Shown one piece after another: positions 1 to 8,598 of a stretch of DNA of 18,662 bases; the stretch's first letter is position 1; every line of letters begins with the position of its first letter. Below the pieces are notes generated by a model, which was not told the origin of the DNA, ran no database searches, and was given only the letters and a program-made list of their open reading frames with translations. Source of the stretch: CAYYAQ01 sp964469555 (GTDB lineage: Bacteria > Planctomycetota > UBA1135 > UBA2386); contig CAYYAQ010000103.1 of NCBI GenBank assembly GCA_964469555.1, forward strand, positions 1 through 18,662. The letters run 5' to 3'. The position numbers and the translations under genes were made by a program.

Positions 1-2
1 GC

Positions 3-119
3 GTTCCGACTTCTACCGGCGACGGTGAAAACCTGCGGTCGAAACCCCTACCCTCCTACATGCTGATCGGGGAAGCGATCGGACGCGGGATGATCGAGTT
101 GATCGGAGCCCGGAAATGA
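3..119 (+). CDS. C-terminal end of an unidentified gene, cut by the window edge
   Basis: This frame is open from the left edge of the window to a TGA at 117-119. The last residues read as ordinary protein, with an amphipathic helix-like end (LIGEAIGRGMIELIGARK). The frame stops 68 bases before the esterase start at 188 on the same strand, which suits an upstream gene. Only about 38 codons are visible, so no family can be named. It could also be a chance open frame, because 38 codons without a stop is not rare in GC-rich DNA. Confidence 0.4.
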   Translation, partial: VPTSTGDGENLRSKPLPSYMLIGEAIGRGMIELIGARK

Positions 120-187
120 AGCTCTGTCGTACCCGACGATCACGAACACAAAACAGGACTGAAACAACCGTTGCCGAGGAATCCCGA

Positions 188-2020
188 ATGAGACTCCATC
201 CATCCATCAGGTCCGCGATAACCGTGGCTGCCACGTTGCTGGGCACTCTGACTGCGCAGACTCAGAGCGCGGACACGCTCGAGATCCACAACATCTTCTC
301 GAGCAACATGATTCTCCAGCGCAATAAGCCGATCACGGTCTGGGGATGGACGAGTCCTGGCCAGAAGGTGCTCGTGCAATTTGGCGAGGAGAAGACCGAG
401 GCCGCAGCCAAGGGAGAGGATGGGCGGTGGGAAGCGACCCTCTCGGCGCGCAAGGCCAATTCCACAGGCCAGAAGCTGACCGTCAGTTCGGGCGATGCAT
501 CGATCGAATTCGACAACATCCTCATCGGCGATGTCTGGGTGATGAACGGGCAGAGCAACATGGCGTGGGGTCTGCGAAAGACCGACTGGGGTGACATGGA
601 GACAGCGACCTCACACCTGCCGCTGTTCCGCCGCATCGGCATCAAGCCCAACGAATCAGCCACTCTGCGAAAACGACTCGCCAAAGATCGGGTGGATGCC
701 TGGACCGTCTGTTCACCGGAGACAGCGGGCGCATTCTCCGCCATCGGCTACAGCTTTGGATCACGCCTGCAGAGAGCTCTGCAGATTCCCATCGGCATCA
801 TCGACAACGCCCGAGGCGGCGCGTCGATCGAGTCGCTGGTTCCGCTGCACAAGTTTGCTGATGACCCCATCGCCGCCGCCTACAAGGCGCACCTGGACAA
901 GCGCATCGCGGCGTTCGATCCAGCCAAACTCATCGAGCAGAAATGGCAGAACCAGGTCGCCAGAATGCGCCGCCGCGGCGTAGCCGAAGACAAGTTGCCA
1001 AAGAAACCCGGCGTCGACAGCCTGCGCTCATGGGACATCCCCGGTGTCAGTCCGTCCGATGCGGGCAGTTGCTACAACGGCATGTTCGGCGTCTTCAAGG
1101 GCCTGAGCATCAAGGGGGTCTTGTTCCATCAGGGCTACAACAACACCTCCGCCCAGAACTGTCGGCCCAAGCGCTACCGCGCACTGGTCAAGCTGATGGT
1201 CGAAGGATGGCGAGAGGACTTCCGTGACCCGAAGCTCCCAGTGGGCGTCATCGGATTCTGCGCCGGCAGCATCGCGCAGACTCCCGACAACTTCGAAATC
1301 TGGTCCAGTTCACCCGCAGCCTTCATCCGCGAAGCCCAGCGCCTCGGCCTCGCTGACCTGAAGGACTCGACGAACACCGCGTTCTTGCCGGCGTACGATG
1401 TCCAGGTCCCTGGATTGCACCCACAGAAGAAGCGAGCACACGGAGTGCGAGCCGCGCGCTGGGCACTCAACCAGATCTACGGCATGAAGGTCAACTGGCA
1501 GAAGGCGTCCCTCATCTCGGCCAAGCCCGATGGGGATCGCATCGTCCTCACCTTCGACGCCCCGGTGTTTCCCGATGACAAGTCGGTGTCGATCGAGGGG
1601 TTCTCGATCGCCGACGAGTCGGGCAGGTTCTTCATGGCGCGGGCCGAGAACCACATCACGAAGTACCAGGGCATCTGGGGCAACAAGTGTGACTACAAGA
1701 AAGTCCATGTGTGGAGCCCGCTGGTGAAGCAGCCTGTGGCGGTGCGCTACGCGTGGGCGAGGAATCCGCTGGGCAACCTGAAGGTGAATGGAAAGGACTA
1801 CCTGCCTCTGCACTGCTTCCGCACGGACAAACGGGACTGGCCCGAAGCCGGTCCCGAGACGAACGCCGTCGACCGAGCCGGGGCGAAGAGTCTGGCTGCC
1901 GAATGCGCCGCGCGTTTCGAGCAGCGTCAAGCGGAGGAGGCGAGACGAGCTACGGAGATCCTCGGCGCCAAGCGCAAGAGAGAAGCCGAACTGGCGAAGC
2001 GCGACGGCTGGCGCAAGTGA
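188..2020 (+). CDS. Secreted sialate O-acetylesterase-type carbohydrate esterase
   Basis: A 610-residue SGNH-fold esterase of the sialate O-acetylesterase (SASA) family, which removes O-acetyl groups from sialic acids or from acetylated plant and algal glycans. The start at 188 gives a signal peptide ending near AQTQSA at residues 23-28; an in-frame ATG at 116 would add 24 charged residues and hide it. Residues 30-110 form the N-terminal beta domain usual in this family. The nucleophile is Ser123 in the GQSNM motif (residues 121-125). The matching Asp/His pair is Asp404 and His411, in a YDVQVPGLHP stretch. The last 40 or so residues are a charged, probably helical tail. The protein is probably exported. 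It converges on the fucosidase gene with 3 bases between stop codons. The fold and catalytic residues are seen; the substrate is inferred. Confidence 0.9.
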   Translation: MRLHPSIRSAITVAATLLGTLTAQTQSADTLEIHNIFSSNMILQRNKPITVWGWTSPGQKVLVQFGEEKTEAAAKGEDGRWEATLSARKANSTGQKLTVSSGDASIEFDNILIGDVWVMNGQSNMAWGLRKTDWGDMETATSHLPLFRRIGIKPNESATLRKRLAKDRVDAWTVCSPETAGAFSAIGYSFGSRLQRALQIPIGIIDNARGGASIESLVPLHKFADDPIAAAYKAHLDKRIAAFDPAKLIEQKWQNQVARMRRRGVAEDKLPKKPGVDSLRSWDIPGVSPSDAGSCYNGMFGVFKGLSIKGVLFHQGYNNTSAQNCRPKRYRALVKLMVEGWREDFRDPKLPVGVIGFCAGSIAQTPDNFEIWSSSPAAFIREAQRLGLADLKDSTNTAFLPAYDVQVPGLHPQKKRAHGVRAARWALNQIYGMKVNWQKASLISAKPDGDRIVLTFDAPVFPDDKSVSIEGFSIADESGRFFMARAENHITKYQGIWGNKCDYKKVHVWSPLVKQPVAVRYAWARNPLGNLKVNGKDYLPLHCFRTDKRDWPEAGPETNAVDRAGAKSLAAECAARFEQRQAEEARRATEILGAKRKREAELAKRDGWRK

Positions 2021-2023
2021 CGG

Positions 2024-3010
2024 CTAGTCCCGGGCTCTTAGCTTCCCGATCTCCGCCAACACCTTGACGCTCGACTCGATGATGTTGCCGCTCGTATCCG
2101 GGCCGACGTTCAGCAGGAGATTCGCGTTCCTGCTGTGCGCCCTGGCCATGTGACTCATGACACCCTTGGCGTTTCCCGAGCGGGACCCCTTCTTCCAGAA
2201 CCACTTCTGCTCCAGCTTCGTGCAGGTCTCGCCCGGCGCACGGTTCCCTTCCTTGAAGTGTCGAAGTTCGGTCACGGCGATGTCCATGTAGGGCGTCCCC
2301 TTCTTTCCCCAGTCCCACCAGTTCGAGCTGGTGAGGATGTTCGGACGCACGCCCTTGATGTGAGTCCTGACCTCTTCGGCGGGGAGGACCTTGTCGTCGA
2401 ATGCATCATTCCAGACATAGAAGACGTCCGGATACTTCGCGATGAGCTCGGCAATCTGTGCCTCCTGGAACTGGTTCTGCTCTTCGACGGAATGAGTAGC
2501 GGGATCGCATTCCGGCGGCAGAACCTTGTGCTTCCTCGGGTCACCAAACCCTGGATGGCGCCAACAGTAGTAGAGCCCCACCTTCAATCCCCGGCTCTTG
2601 AATGACTTGATGAACTGAGCCACGAGGTCTTCCTGGTAGGGACAATCGGCGTGCATGACGTCGTACGTCGTGAGCTTGCTGTCCCATAAACAAAAGCCCG
2701 AGACATGCTTCGCCGTCAGCACTGCGTACTTCATGCCGGCGGACACCGCGGCGTCCGCCCAGGCATCGGTGTCGATCTTGCCGCCCGGATCGAACGTGGA
2801 AGGGTCGTGGTAGCCCGCGACCCATTCGGTGTTCTTGTACGTCGCCAGATTGAAGTGGATGAACATGCCGAACTTCAGATCCAGGAATCCCCTTTGAAGC
2901 TCCTCGACCGATTGCTCGACCACGTCCTGATGCGGAGTCGAAGAGCAGGATGTACCACTCAGTCCCACTGCGATCAGAATCGGAAGACTCAAGAGCTGCT
3001 TTCTGTTCAT
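2024..3010 (-). CDS. GH29-type alpha-L-fucosidase, exported or lipoprotein
   Basis: A 328-residue protein of the GH29 alpha-L-fucosidase family, which cleaves terminal alpha-L-fucose with retention of configuration. An N-terminal hydrophobic segment (residues 5-18) is followed by Cys22 in SGTSC. This could be a lipid attachment site, but the -3 residue is Gly, so the lipobox is not canonical. Family landmarks follow in order: KFGMFIHFN (46-54), KHVSGFCLWDS (101-111, where KHHDGF is usual), GLYYCW (145-150), YVWND (198-202) with Asp202 in the position of the nucleophile, and NLLLNVGP near the C-terminus. The protein ends soon after the barrel, so it lacks the C-terminal beta-sandwich seen in many members. 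It is divergent from the sulfatase, with about 150 bases shared upstream. Family membership is clear; fucose specificity is inferred, as the departures from usual motifs could mean another glycan. Confidence 0.87.
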   Translation of the reverse strand: MNRKQLLSLPILIAVGLSGTSCSSTPHQDVVEQSVEELQRGFLDLKFGMFIHFNLATYKNTEWVAGYHDPSTFDPGGKIDTDAWADAAVSAGMKYAVLTAKHVSGFCLWDSKLTTYDVMHADCPYQEDLVAQFIKSFKSRGLKVGLYYCWRHPGFGDPRKHKVLPPECDPATHSVEEQNQFQEAQIAELIAKYPDVFYVWNDAFDDKVLPAEEVRTHIKGVRPNILTSSNWWDWGKKGTPYMDIAVTELRHFKEGNRAPGETCTKLEQKWFWKKGSRSGNAKGVMSHMARAHSRNANLLLNVGPDTSGNIIESSVKVLAEIGKLRARD

Positions 3011-3160
3011 GGGTGCCCTTCCGCGTACACGGAACGCTGCGATTGGAAGCCAGCCGAGCCGGCGCGCTGACCACGGTAGCAGAGAGCACGCGGATCCAAG
3101 CGCATGATGAAGCGTGGCCCGCTACTCTTCTCGTGGCCAGGCAGCCCGACAGGATCGAAC

Positions 3161-4621
3161 ATGTTCAGCAGACTCATACTCTCGACCACGACCCTCCTCG
3201 CCGCATCGCTCGGACTCGCCGCGCAGCAGCCGAACGTGATCTTCATCATGGCCGACGACCTCGGCTACGGTGACATGGGTTGCTACGGAGCCACTCACTT
3301 CGAAACGCCTTCTTGCGACCGACTCGCGAAGGAGGGAATGCGATTCACCGATGCGCACTCTCCCTCGGCGGTCTGCACGCCGACGCGATACTCCGTGCTG
3401 ACCGGTCGTTACTGCTGGCGCACATGGCTCAAGAACTGGGTGCTGTTCGAGGAGCATCCGCTGCTGATCGATACCGACCGCCTGACGATGGGGAGGATCT
3501 TCCAGCAGAAGGACTACACGACCGGCTGCGTCGGCAAGTGGCATCTCGGATGGGGTGCGGAGCTCAACCCGGACTTCAGCGGGGAGACCAGGCCCGGGCC
3601 CCTCGAGGTCGGCTTCGACACCTTCTTTGGCGTCCCCTTCAGCCACAACAGCTCGAAGGCACTGCGGGTCTTCACCCGCGATCGACGAATCGTCAACCTG
3701 AAGCCTGGCCTCGCGTACGACAGCAAGGAGGCGATGAAGAAGACCATCCGCAACCTTCAGGACACGGCCATTCAACTCTCGAAGGAGGCGGTCGCCTTCG
3801 TGGACAAGAACCGGGACAGGCCGTTCTTCCTCTACTATCCGACGACCAACATCCACTTCCCGCTGACACCCAACCGCCGCTTCAAAGGCTCCACGCGATC
3901 CGGCGTCTACGGTGAGTTCGCAGTCGAGTTCGACTGGGCGGTGGGACAGATCCTCGAGGCGCTGGATCGCAACGACCTCACGGACAAGACGATCGTCGTC
4001 CTGACGAGCGACAACGGGGCGCGTCCGCACGCTTCCCTCAACGGGCACAAGTGCAACGGGCCGTGGCGCGGCATCAAGCGCCAGATCTACGAGGGCGGTC
4101 ACCGGATCCCGCTGATCGTCCGCTGGCCCGGCAAGGTGAAGAAGAACACCGTTTCGGATGAGACCGTCTGCCTCACCGACTTCTTCGCGACCTTCGCCGC
4201 GATCCTGGGTCACGAGGTTCCTCGAAAGGCAGGCGAAGACAGCTACGACATCACCCCCGTCCTACTCGGCAAGACCTACGAGAAGCCCCTGCGCGAAGCC
4301 ACCGTGCACCACTCGGTCAGCGGCCGGTTCGCGATCCGCAAGGGCGAGTGGAAGCTCATCGAGGGAAGCGGCGACGGCGACTACCCGAGAAACAAGAAGG
4401 GACGCATCAAAGTCAAGACACGCACTCCGACCCGCGACCCCGATACCGGACGCTTCGTCGAGCTGGATTACTTCAGCATGCCCAAGGACAAGGGCTTCCA
4501 GCTCTACAACCTGAAGGATGACCCGGCCGAACGGAACGACGTCAGCGAGGAACATCCCGCGAAGGTCCGGGAGCTGTTGAAACTACTCGACCGCTATCGC
4601 GCCTCCGGACGCAGCACGTGA
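3161..4621 (+). CDS. Secreted type I sulfatase (arylsulfatase A-like)
   Basis: A 486-residue formylglycine-dependent sulfatase that hydrolyses sulfate esters, here probably on a polysaccharide or oligosaccharide. The start at 3161 is preferred because AGGA lies 6 bases upstream (3151-3154) and because it opens directly into a signal peptide ending in LAAQQ; an ATG at 3104 would add 19 unneeded residues. Metal ligands are Asp32 and Asp33 in MADDLGYGD. The formylglycine site is Cys72 in CTPTR (72-76), the CxPxR form that the formylglycine-generating enzyme recognises. GKWHLG (125-130) supplies the catalytic Lys126 and His128, and TSDNGA (282-287) supplies Asp284/Asn285. The C-terminal subdomain ends with the usual LYNLKDDPAERNDV pattern. 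No formylglycine-generating enzyme is in the window. Activity is well supported; substrate is not known. Confidence 0.95.
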   Translation: MFSRLILSTTTLLAASLGLAAQQPNVIFIMADDLGYGDMGCYGATHFETPSCDRLAKEGMRFTDAHSPSAVCTPTRYSVLTGRYCWRTWLKNWVLFEEHPLLIDTDRLTMGRIFQQKDYTTGCVGKWHLGWGAELNPDFSGETRPGPLEVGFDTFFGVPFSHNSSKALRVFTRDRRIVNLKPGLAYDSKEAMKKTIRNLQDTAIQLSKEAVAFVDKNRDRPFFLYYPTTNIHFPLTPNRRFKGSTRSGVYGEFAVEFDWAVGQILEALDRNDLTDKTIVVLTSDNGARPHASLNGHKCNGPWRGIKRQIYEGGHRIPLIVRWPGKVKKNTVSDETVCLTDFFATFAAILGHEVPRKAGEDSYDITPVLLGKTYEKPLREATVHHSVSGRFAIRKGEWKLIEGSGDGDYPRNKKGRIKVKTRTPTRDPDTGRFVELDYFSMPKDKGFQLYNLKDDPAERNDVSEEHPAKVRELLKLLDRYRASGRST

Positions 4622-4633
4622 GAGTCGCCCCGT

Positions 4634-4831
4634 TCAGTCCGTTACGATCTTGAACAACTTCAGCCTCGCGGGCGGCGGCAGCTTGCCCTTGCGCGGGCGG
4701 TCGTGGTTCGGGGGAAGCGTCTCCCACTTGAGCACGTATCGCACACCTGCCTTGCCCGCAGCGCCGCGATCACCGGAAGGCGGGTAGGGGTTCCAACCTC
4801 TGATTCCTGAGTACCTCGGCTCTACCCGATC
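4634..4831 (-). pseudogene. C-terminal remnant of a BNR_4 repeat-containing secreted protein
   Basis: Reading the minus strand in the frame that stops at 4636-4634 gives about 66 residues. They contain YSGIRGWNPYPPSGDRGAAG and RYVLKWETLPPNHDRPRKGK and end in LKLFKIVTD. This is the style of C-terminus I recognise from BNR_4 repeat proteins (Pfam PF15892), a secreted beta-propeller family of polysaccharide-active enzymes in planctomycetes. The frame stays open to a stop at about 4922-4920 but has no ATG. The part beyond about 4831 does not look like the family. A full member runs to several hundred residues, so only the tail survives. It converges on the sulfatase with 12 bases between stop codons. 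The family call is from memory of the pattern and was not searched. Confidence 0.6.
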
Positions 4832-4985
4832 GTCACACTCAGACCTTTCCGCGCATTTCGACGCCTCGAGAAGAGCGGTTCGATCGCCGTAACTCTCGTC
4901 TTCTCTCCCAGCATACGTGGGTCACAGCAGATCGACGGGCCTGCGCAGTGGTAGGTTTCTCGGAGCGCCGACGTATGTTTAGGCC

Positions 4986-5417
4986 ATGAAGAAAAGCCTG
5001 ATGATTCCGTTGCTCTGTCTTCTCGGGGCCTGCGCCTCCACGCCACAGGATCTCCTGGCACCAGGATCGCGACCGGTAACCTACAAGCTCGTGCTGAACA
5101 TAAAGGATGGCCAGCTCGATGCGTTTCGCGCCGTTATGACCGAGATGGTCACGTCGACGAAGCAGGAACCGGGAACACTCGTCTACGAGTGGTATCTCAC
5201 GACTGACGGCAAGACCTGCCACATCAACGAACGGTTCCACGATTCGGCGGCCCATGCGGCCCACGGCGAGGGTTTCAAGAAGTTCGCCGAGCGCTTCCTC
5301 GCCTGCGTCGAGGTGGTGAGCATGACGGTCTACGGAAACCCGGAGGAAGCCGCCCGAGCCCGACTCGCACGCCTGGAACCGACCTACATCCCAGGCATCG
5401 GCGGGTTTCGGCGCTGA
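4986..5417 (+). CDS. Small lipoprotein with an antibiotic biosynthesis monooxygenase (ABM) fold
   Basis: A 143-residue protein with a lipoprotein signal: MKKS, a short hydrophobic run, then LLGAC with the lipidated cysteine at residue 16. Residues 30-115 match the ABM/dimeric alpha-beta barrel superfamily (Pfam PF03992). The landmarks are an opening strand YKLVLNIKDGQLDAFRAVM, a central EPGTLVYEWYLTTDGK (residues 57-72), then INERFHDSAAHAAHGEGF. Cytoplasmic relatives act on quinones, haem or polyketides, or have no known reaction. A membrane-anchored copy outside the cytoplasm is unusual. No cofactor-binding residues can be read with confidence. The gene stands alone between the BNR_4 remnant and the convergent DUF4091 gene. 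No clear Shine-Dalgarno site precedes it. Confidence 0.8.
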   Translation: MKKSLMIPLLCLLGACASTPQDLLAPGSRPVTYKLVLNIKDGQLDAFRAVMTEMVTSTKQEPGTLVYEWYLTTDGKTCHINERFHDSAAHAAHGEGFKKFAERFLACVEVVSMTVYGNPEEAARARLARLEPTYIPGIGGFRR

Positions 5418-5695
5418 CCGGCCCGGGATTGTTGCCCAACCACTCCGCTGCCTCCACCAGTCGACAAGCACGGCTTCGACGATGGGCCGCTGCATACTCC
5501 CTCGTGCTCGAAGGCCTGCATCCGGATCCACTCCACGTGTATGCCCGTCCAAGCTGTGGCGCGTGAGTACATACAATCGTAGCGGAGCAGTCACGCGCTC
5601 AATCGATGTCGAACGGCACGCTCGACTCTCTTGGCATCGTCAATAACCCCTGGGGAACCAGGTTCGCGTTGCCTTCTTCGCGTGGAGTCCCGCGC

Positions 5696-8353
5696 CTACC
5701 GGATCAGGGTGGCCGTCGCTTCTCGCAGTCGACGAAACGATTCTGGTGACAGGCGACCGAAGGAGCGCGTCCCGGCGTCGGCAGCGCTCTTGGTCTTGGT
5801 CTCACCGCGGAGCCGAACGTAATGCGAGACGAACTCTCTGAGCTGTCGCCGGGTCCAGCCGCGCTGCCGCCGCAGCAACTCGAGGTACTCGATGTCCTGC
5901 TCGGCGCGGCGGTACGCCTTGAGACGCATCGTGTGACGAATCGCCTTTGGACCGTCGAAGATGAAGAGTCCGAGCTGGTCGCCGACCTTCATCGCCTCGC
6001 CGTTCTTGTTCACGGTCTGCCAGGGGACGACACCGGTCGCACCACTCAGGTAGGCCTCGAGCACCCAGGCCTGGATGCGACGACTCGACTCGTGCACGTG
6101 GCTCGACGTCCCGTAGGTCCAGATGGTCTCACCGGTGCGACGCTGGCGATCCATGACCATCGCCTGGTAGCGATCGAAGGCGCCACCGTTCACAACCCAG
6201 AGATCAGACTTGCCGTCTAGTTCCCCACGGGCGAACTCCGGCCGACTGATGTCGATCCGATACTGCACATCGATCGGACACCGCTTCCCCTTCGCCCGCC
6301 GCGTGAGGTCACCGTAGTAGGCGAGCGCCCGATAATCCCAGTAGGCGGTCGGCTCGTCGAGAATCCACGGCGCCTTCGTGACTTCCTTCAGGGAACCCTT
6401 GTTGTTGAGGTAGAGCTGGAATCCGGTCTTCGTCCATCCCTCTCGCTTCGCGACCCGAACGAAGTCCTTCAACACCGCGACGAAGGTCGCCGCGTACTCC
6501 GGACGCCCGGCAAAGGCCGCGTAGGCATCGAGATCGCCGTTGAAATAAGGTCGGACGTTGAGCGGCCACGACTCGTGGAAGGTGAGGTAGAAACCCGGCG
6601 CCGGGATCGCGCCACGATGCCCCCTCGCGAAGCAGCTGCCCGACAGGAACGACCCGAACACCTCGATGAAATCACCCCAGTACGTCGACGTCGCGCCCGG
6701 CTCGATCGCGTTGTAGCGGCGCTCCGCCATACGTTGCCCGTCTGCCTTTCGCATGTCCATGTTGCACTGGCGAGCACCAGCCGCAGCGGAGCGATGACCG
6801 TAGTGGAGCACGTTGACGTGAACACGATGGTCGTAGGCAATCCCCTGCAGGGCGTAGAACTGATCCACCCGATCAGGCAAGCCATAGCTGTTCATCTCGC
6901 AGAGAAAGGACGCCGTGCGCGGCAGGGTGAAGCCCCGCACGGCGATGTGGATGGGCAGCGTTCGACCGTCGCCGATCGAGAGCGCTCCGACATACTCTTC
7001 ACTCGTCGTGTCGAATGGGATGAAGACATCTCCCACCAGAACCGTGTCGCGATCCCGCTGCAACTCGAACCCGCCAATCGGCACCAGGGGATCGTGCGCC
7101 ATCGACCTCGGCGTCTTGACGGCAACGGCCCGCTGCAGATCGACGCGCAGCCCCTCGATCCGACACACCGGATGCGCGCGCCCTTCACCGCGCAGGAGCA
7201 CCTGAAACCCGACGACCTCGCCGCGCGCACCTTGCAGGGTGATTCTTGCGCCATCGAAGACGGCGTTGAGACTGCGATGCTTCGCCTGGCCACCGCCGAT
7301 CAGCGAACCGTCCGCGAAAAAGCGGTCGAGGACGGGGACGACGTCGATGCCCTCGACGCGTGTCTTGGCTCTGCGCAGCGGAGCGACGTCGGGGAACACG
7401 AGGCCGGCGAGACGCGGCACTCGCCCTTTCACCTCGGCGACTCGAGACAGCGCGCCGGAACGCGCCATCGTCCGAACCGACACGGTCACGTCCTCACCTG
7501 GCTTCAGTTCGAGCGCACCGAGCGGAATCCGCTGCACCTCGCCGGGCGACAGGTATGGAGTTGCCACGCGGGGCAGTTCGCGAGAGCCGACCGAGATAAC
7601 GTAGGAGAGCCCGCGAGCCGGCGCGCGAATTGACAGCAGCAATCCATCGTTCGGCGCGTCCGCGATCAGCTTCAGCTCACTCGGCGCCGACGGCAACGGC
7701 TGTCGATCGACTTCGCGCCCAAGACGCACCGACAGGTACGGTGCGTTCTTGCGGCTCTCGCGGGAGAACACGGTCGGATTGCGCGAGTAGTCGCTCGACA
7801 CCTCGTGCACCGTCAAGCCGTGTGCGAGACCGAGCGCGTTCGCGTGAATCAGATCCGGATCGACACTCCACCGATACCACCCGTTATCGAGCTTGGTCCG
7901 CGCCTGGCTCGTCAACGAATGGGAGTTTCCACCCGTCACCGACGGAAACCACGCGCCCTCACGCCCCCACCCGTGCACCGACGACAACCCCGCCGTGCGC
8001 GCCGTCGACTTGCCCTCGTCCCACGGCACCGAGATTGTCGAGATCGTCACACCATCGATCGTCTCCTTCTCCCGCCGCATGACGAGCACCGCGGACTCGA
8101 TCGTCCTGCCGCGAAGTTTGACGGCGTCGAACTCGAGCGCCACCAGGTGCTGGTTGCCCTTGATGCGAATCCGGCTCTTCGCGCCGGCGTTGAGGTCGTA
8201 CTCGCGGCGCACGAGGACAATCGAGTTGTCCTTGGTGATCGGCAGGCGAACTTCTTCGGACCTGACCGCCGGTTCGCGCAGCACCGGCACCGGGATCGAC
8301 GCCCAGCACGCCAGGGTGCAGAGGATGGGAAAACAACGAGGCGTGGATTCCAT
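5696..8353 (-). CDS. Secreted DNRLRE-like plus DUF4091 glycoside hydrolase-like protein
   Basis: An 885-residue secreted protein. Residues 1-30 are a moderately hydrophobic leader. Residues 35-215 look like a DNRLRE-type beta-sandwich of the sort planctomycetes attach to secreted enzymes, with a VPWDEG motif (109-114) and an ending in APYLSVRLG. Residues 220-310 form a fibronectin-like segment. Residues 330-480 form another beta-rich region. From about 480 to 830 lies a TIM-barrel-like region ending in the DUF4091 signature: DEPTAYWDY (666-674), DLWVVNGGAFDRY (717-729), then WVLEAYLSGATGVVPW (763-778). Asp666/Glu667 are candidate catalytic acids because DEP is strongly kept in these barrels. 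DUF4091 proteins are treated as glycoside hydrolase-like, and the reaction is usually unknown. The last 50 residues are basic and helical. It converges on the ABM lipoprotein gene, 278 bases away. Confidence 0.83.
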   Translation of the reverse strand: MESTPRCFPILCTLACWASIPVPVLREPAVRSEEVRLPITKDNSIVLVRREYDLNAGAKSRIRIKGNQHLVALEFDAVKLRGRTIESAVLVMRREKETIDGVTISTISVPWDEGKSTARTAGLSSVHGWGREGAWFPSVTGGNSHSLTSQARTKLDNGWYRWSVDPDLIHANALGLAHGLTVHEVSSDYSRNPTVFSRESRKNAPYLSVRLGREVDRQPLPSAPSELKLIADAPNDGLLLSIRAPARGLSYVISVGSRELPRVATPYLSPGEVQRIPLGALELKPGEDVTVSVRTMARSGALSRVAEVKGRVPRLAGLVFPDVAPLRRAKTRVEGIDVVPVLDRFFADGSLIGGGQAKHRSLNAVFDGARITLQGARGEVVGFQVLLRGEGRAHPVCRIEGLRVDLQRAVAVKTPRSMAHDPLVPIGGFELQRDRDTVLVGDVFIPFDTTSEEYVGALSIGDGRTLPIHIAVRGFTLPRTASFLCEMNSYGLPDRVDQFYALQGIAYDHRVHVNVLHYGHRSAAAGARQCNMDMRKADGQRMAERRYNAIEPGATSTYWGDFIEVFGSFLSGSCFARGHRGAIPAPGFYLTFHESWPLNVRPYFNGDLDAYAAFAGRPEYAATFVAVLKDFVRVAKREGWTKTGFQLYLNNKGSLKEVTKAPWILDEPTAYWDYRALAYYGDLTRRAKGKRCPIDVQYRIDISRPEFARGELDGKSDLWVVNGGAFDRYQAMVMDRQRRTGETIWTYGTSSHVHESSRRIQAWVLEAYLSGATGVVPWQTVNKNGEAMKVGDQLGLFIFDGPKAIRHTMRLKAYRRAEQDIEYLELLRRQRGWTRRQLREFVSHYVRLRGETKTKSAADAGTRSFGRLSPESFRRLREATATLIR

Positions 8354-8598
8354 TCCGAGAGACTAGCAGGGAGCGCCACAGCGAGTCAGGGTCTTGATGT
8401 ATGGAACCCTCACCACCTGATCCGGGCCGGTCGATAGCCCCTGGGTGTCCAGCAGGCGAACACTCGTGCGGACCGTGCTGGTGCGAATGCACAAGTCGAG
8501 GGTCATCGACGAGGAGTGTATCTGTAGTAGACGGCGGGCTCGGGGGAGGGACTGGTTTCGCAGACGGGGCCGACATCGGACGACGGGGACCTGCGAGC

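Noticed and set aside
3122..4213. Long minus-strand frame of 363 codons.
   Set aside because: It is antisense to the sulfatase, whose catalytic motifs show the plus strand is the coding one.
5645..5664. Small hairpin (CCTGG, GGAA loop, CCAGG) past the end of the DUF4091 gene.
   Set aside because: Only 5 clean pairs and no T tract on the relevant strand; too weak to call a terminator.
6575..7633. Long plus-strand frame of 352 codons.
   Set aside because: It is antisense to the DUF4091 gene and has shadow-like composition with no recognised domain.
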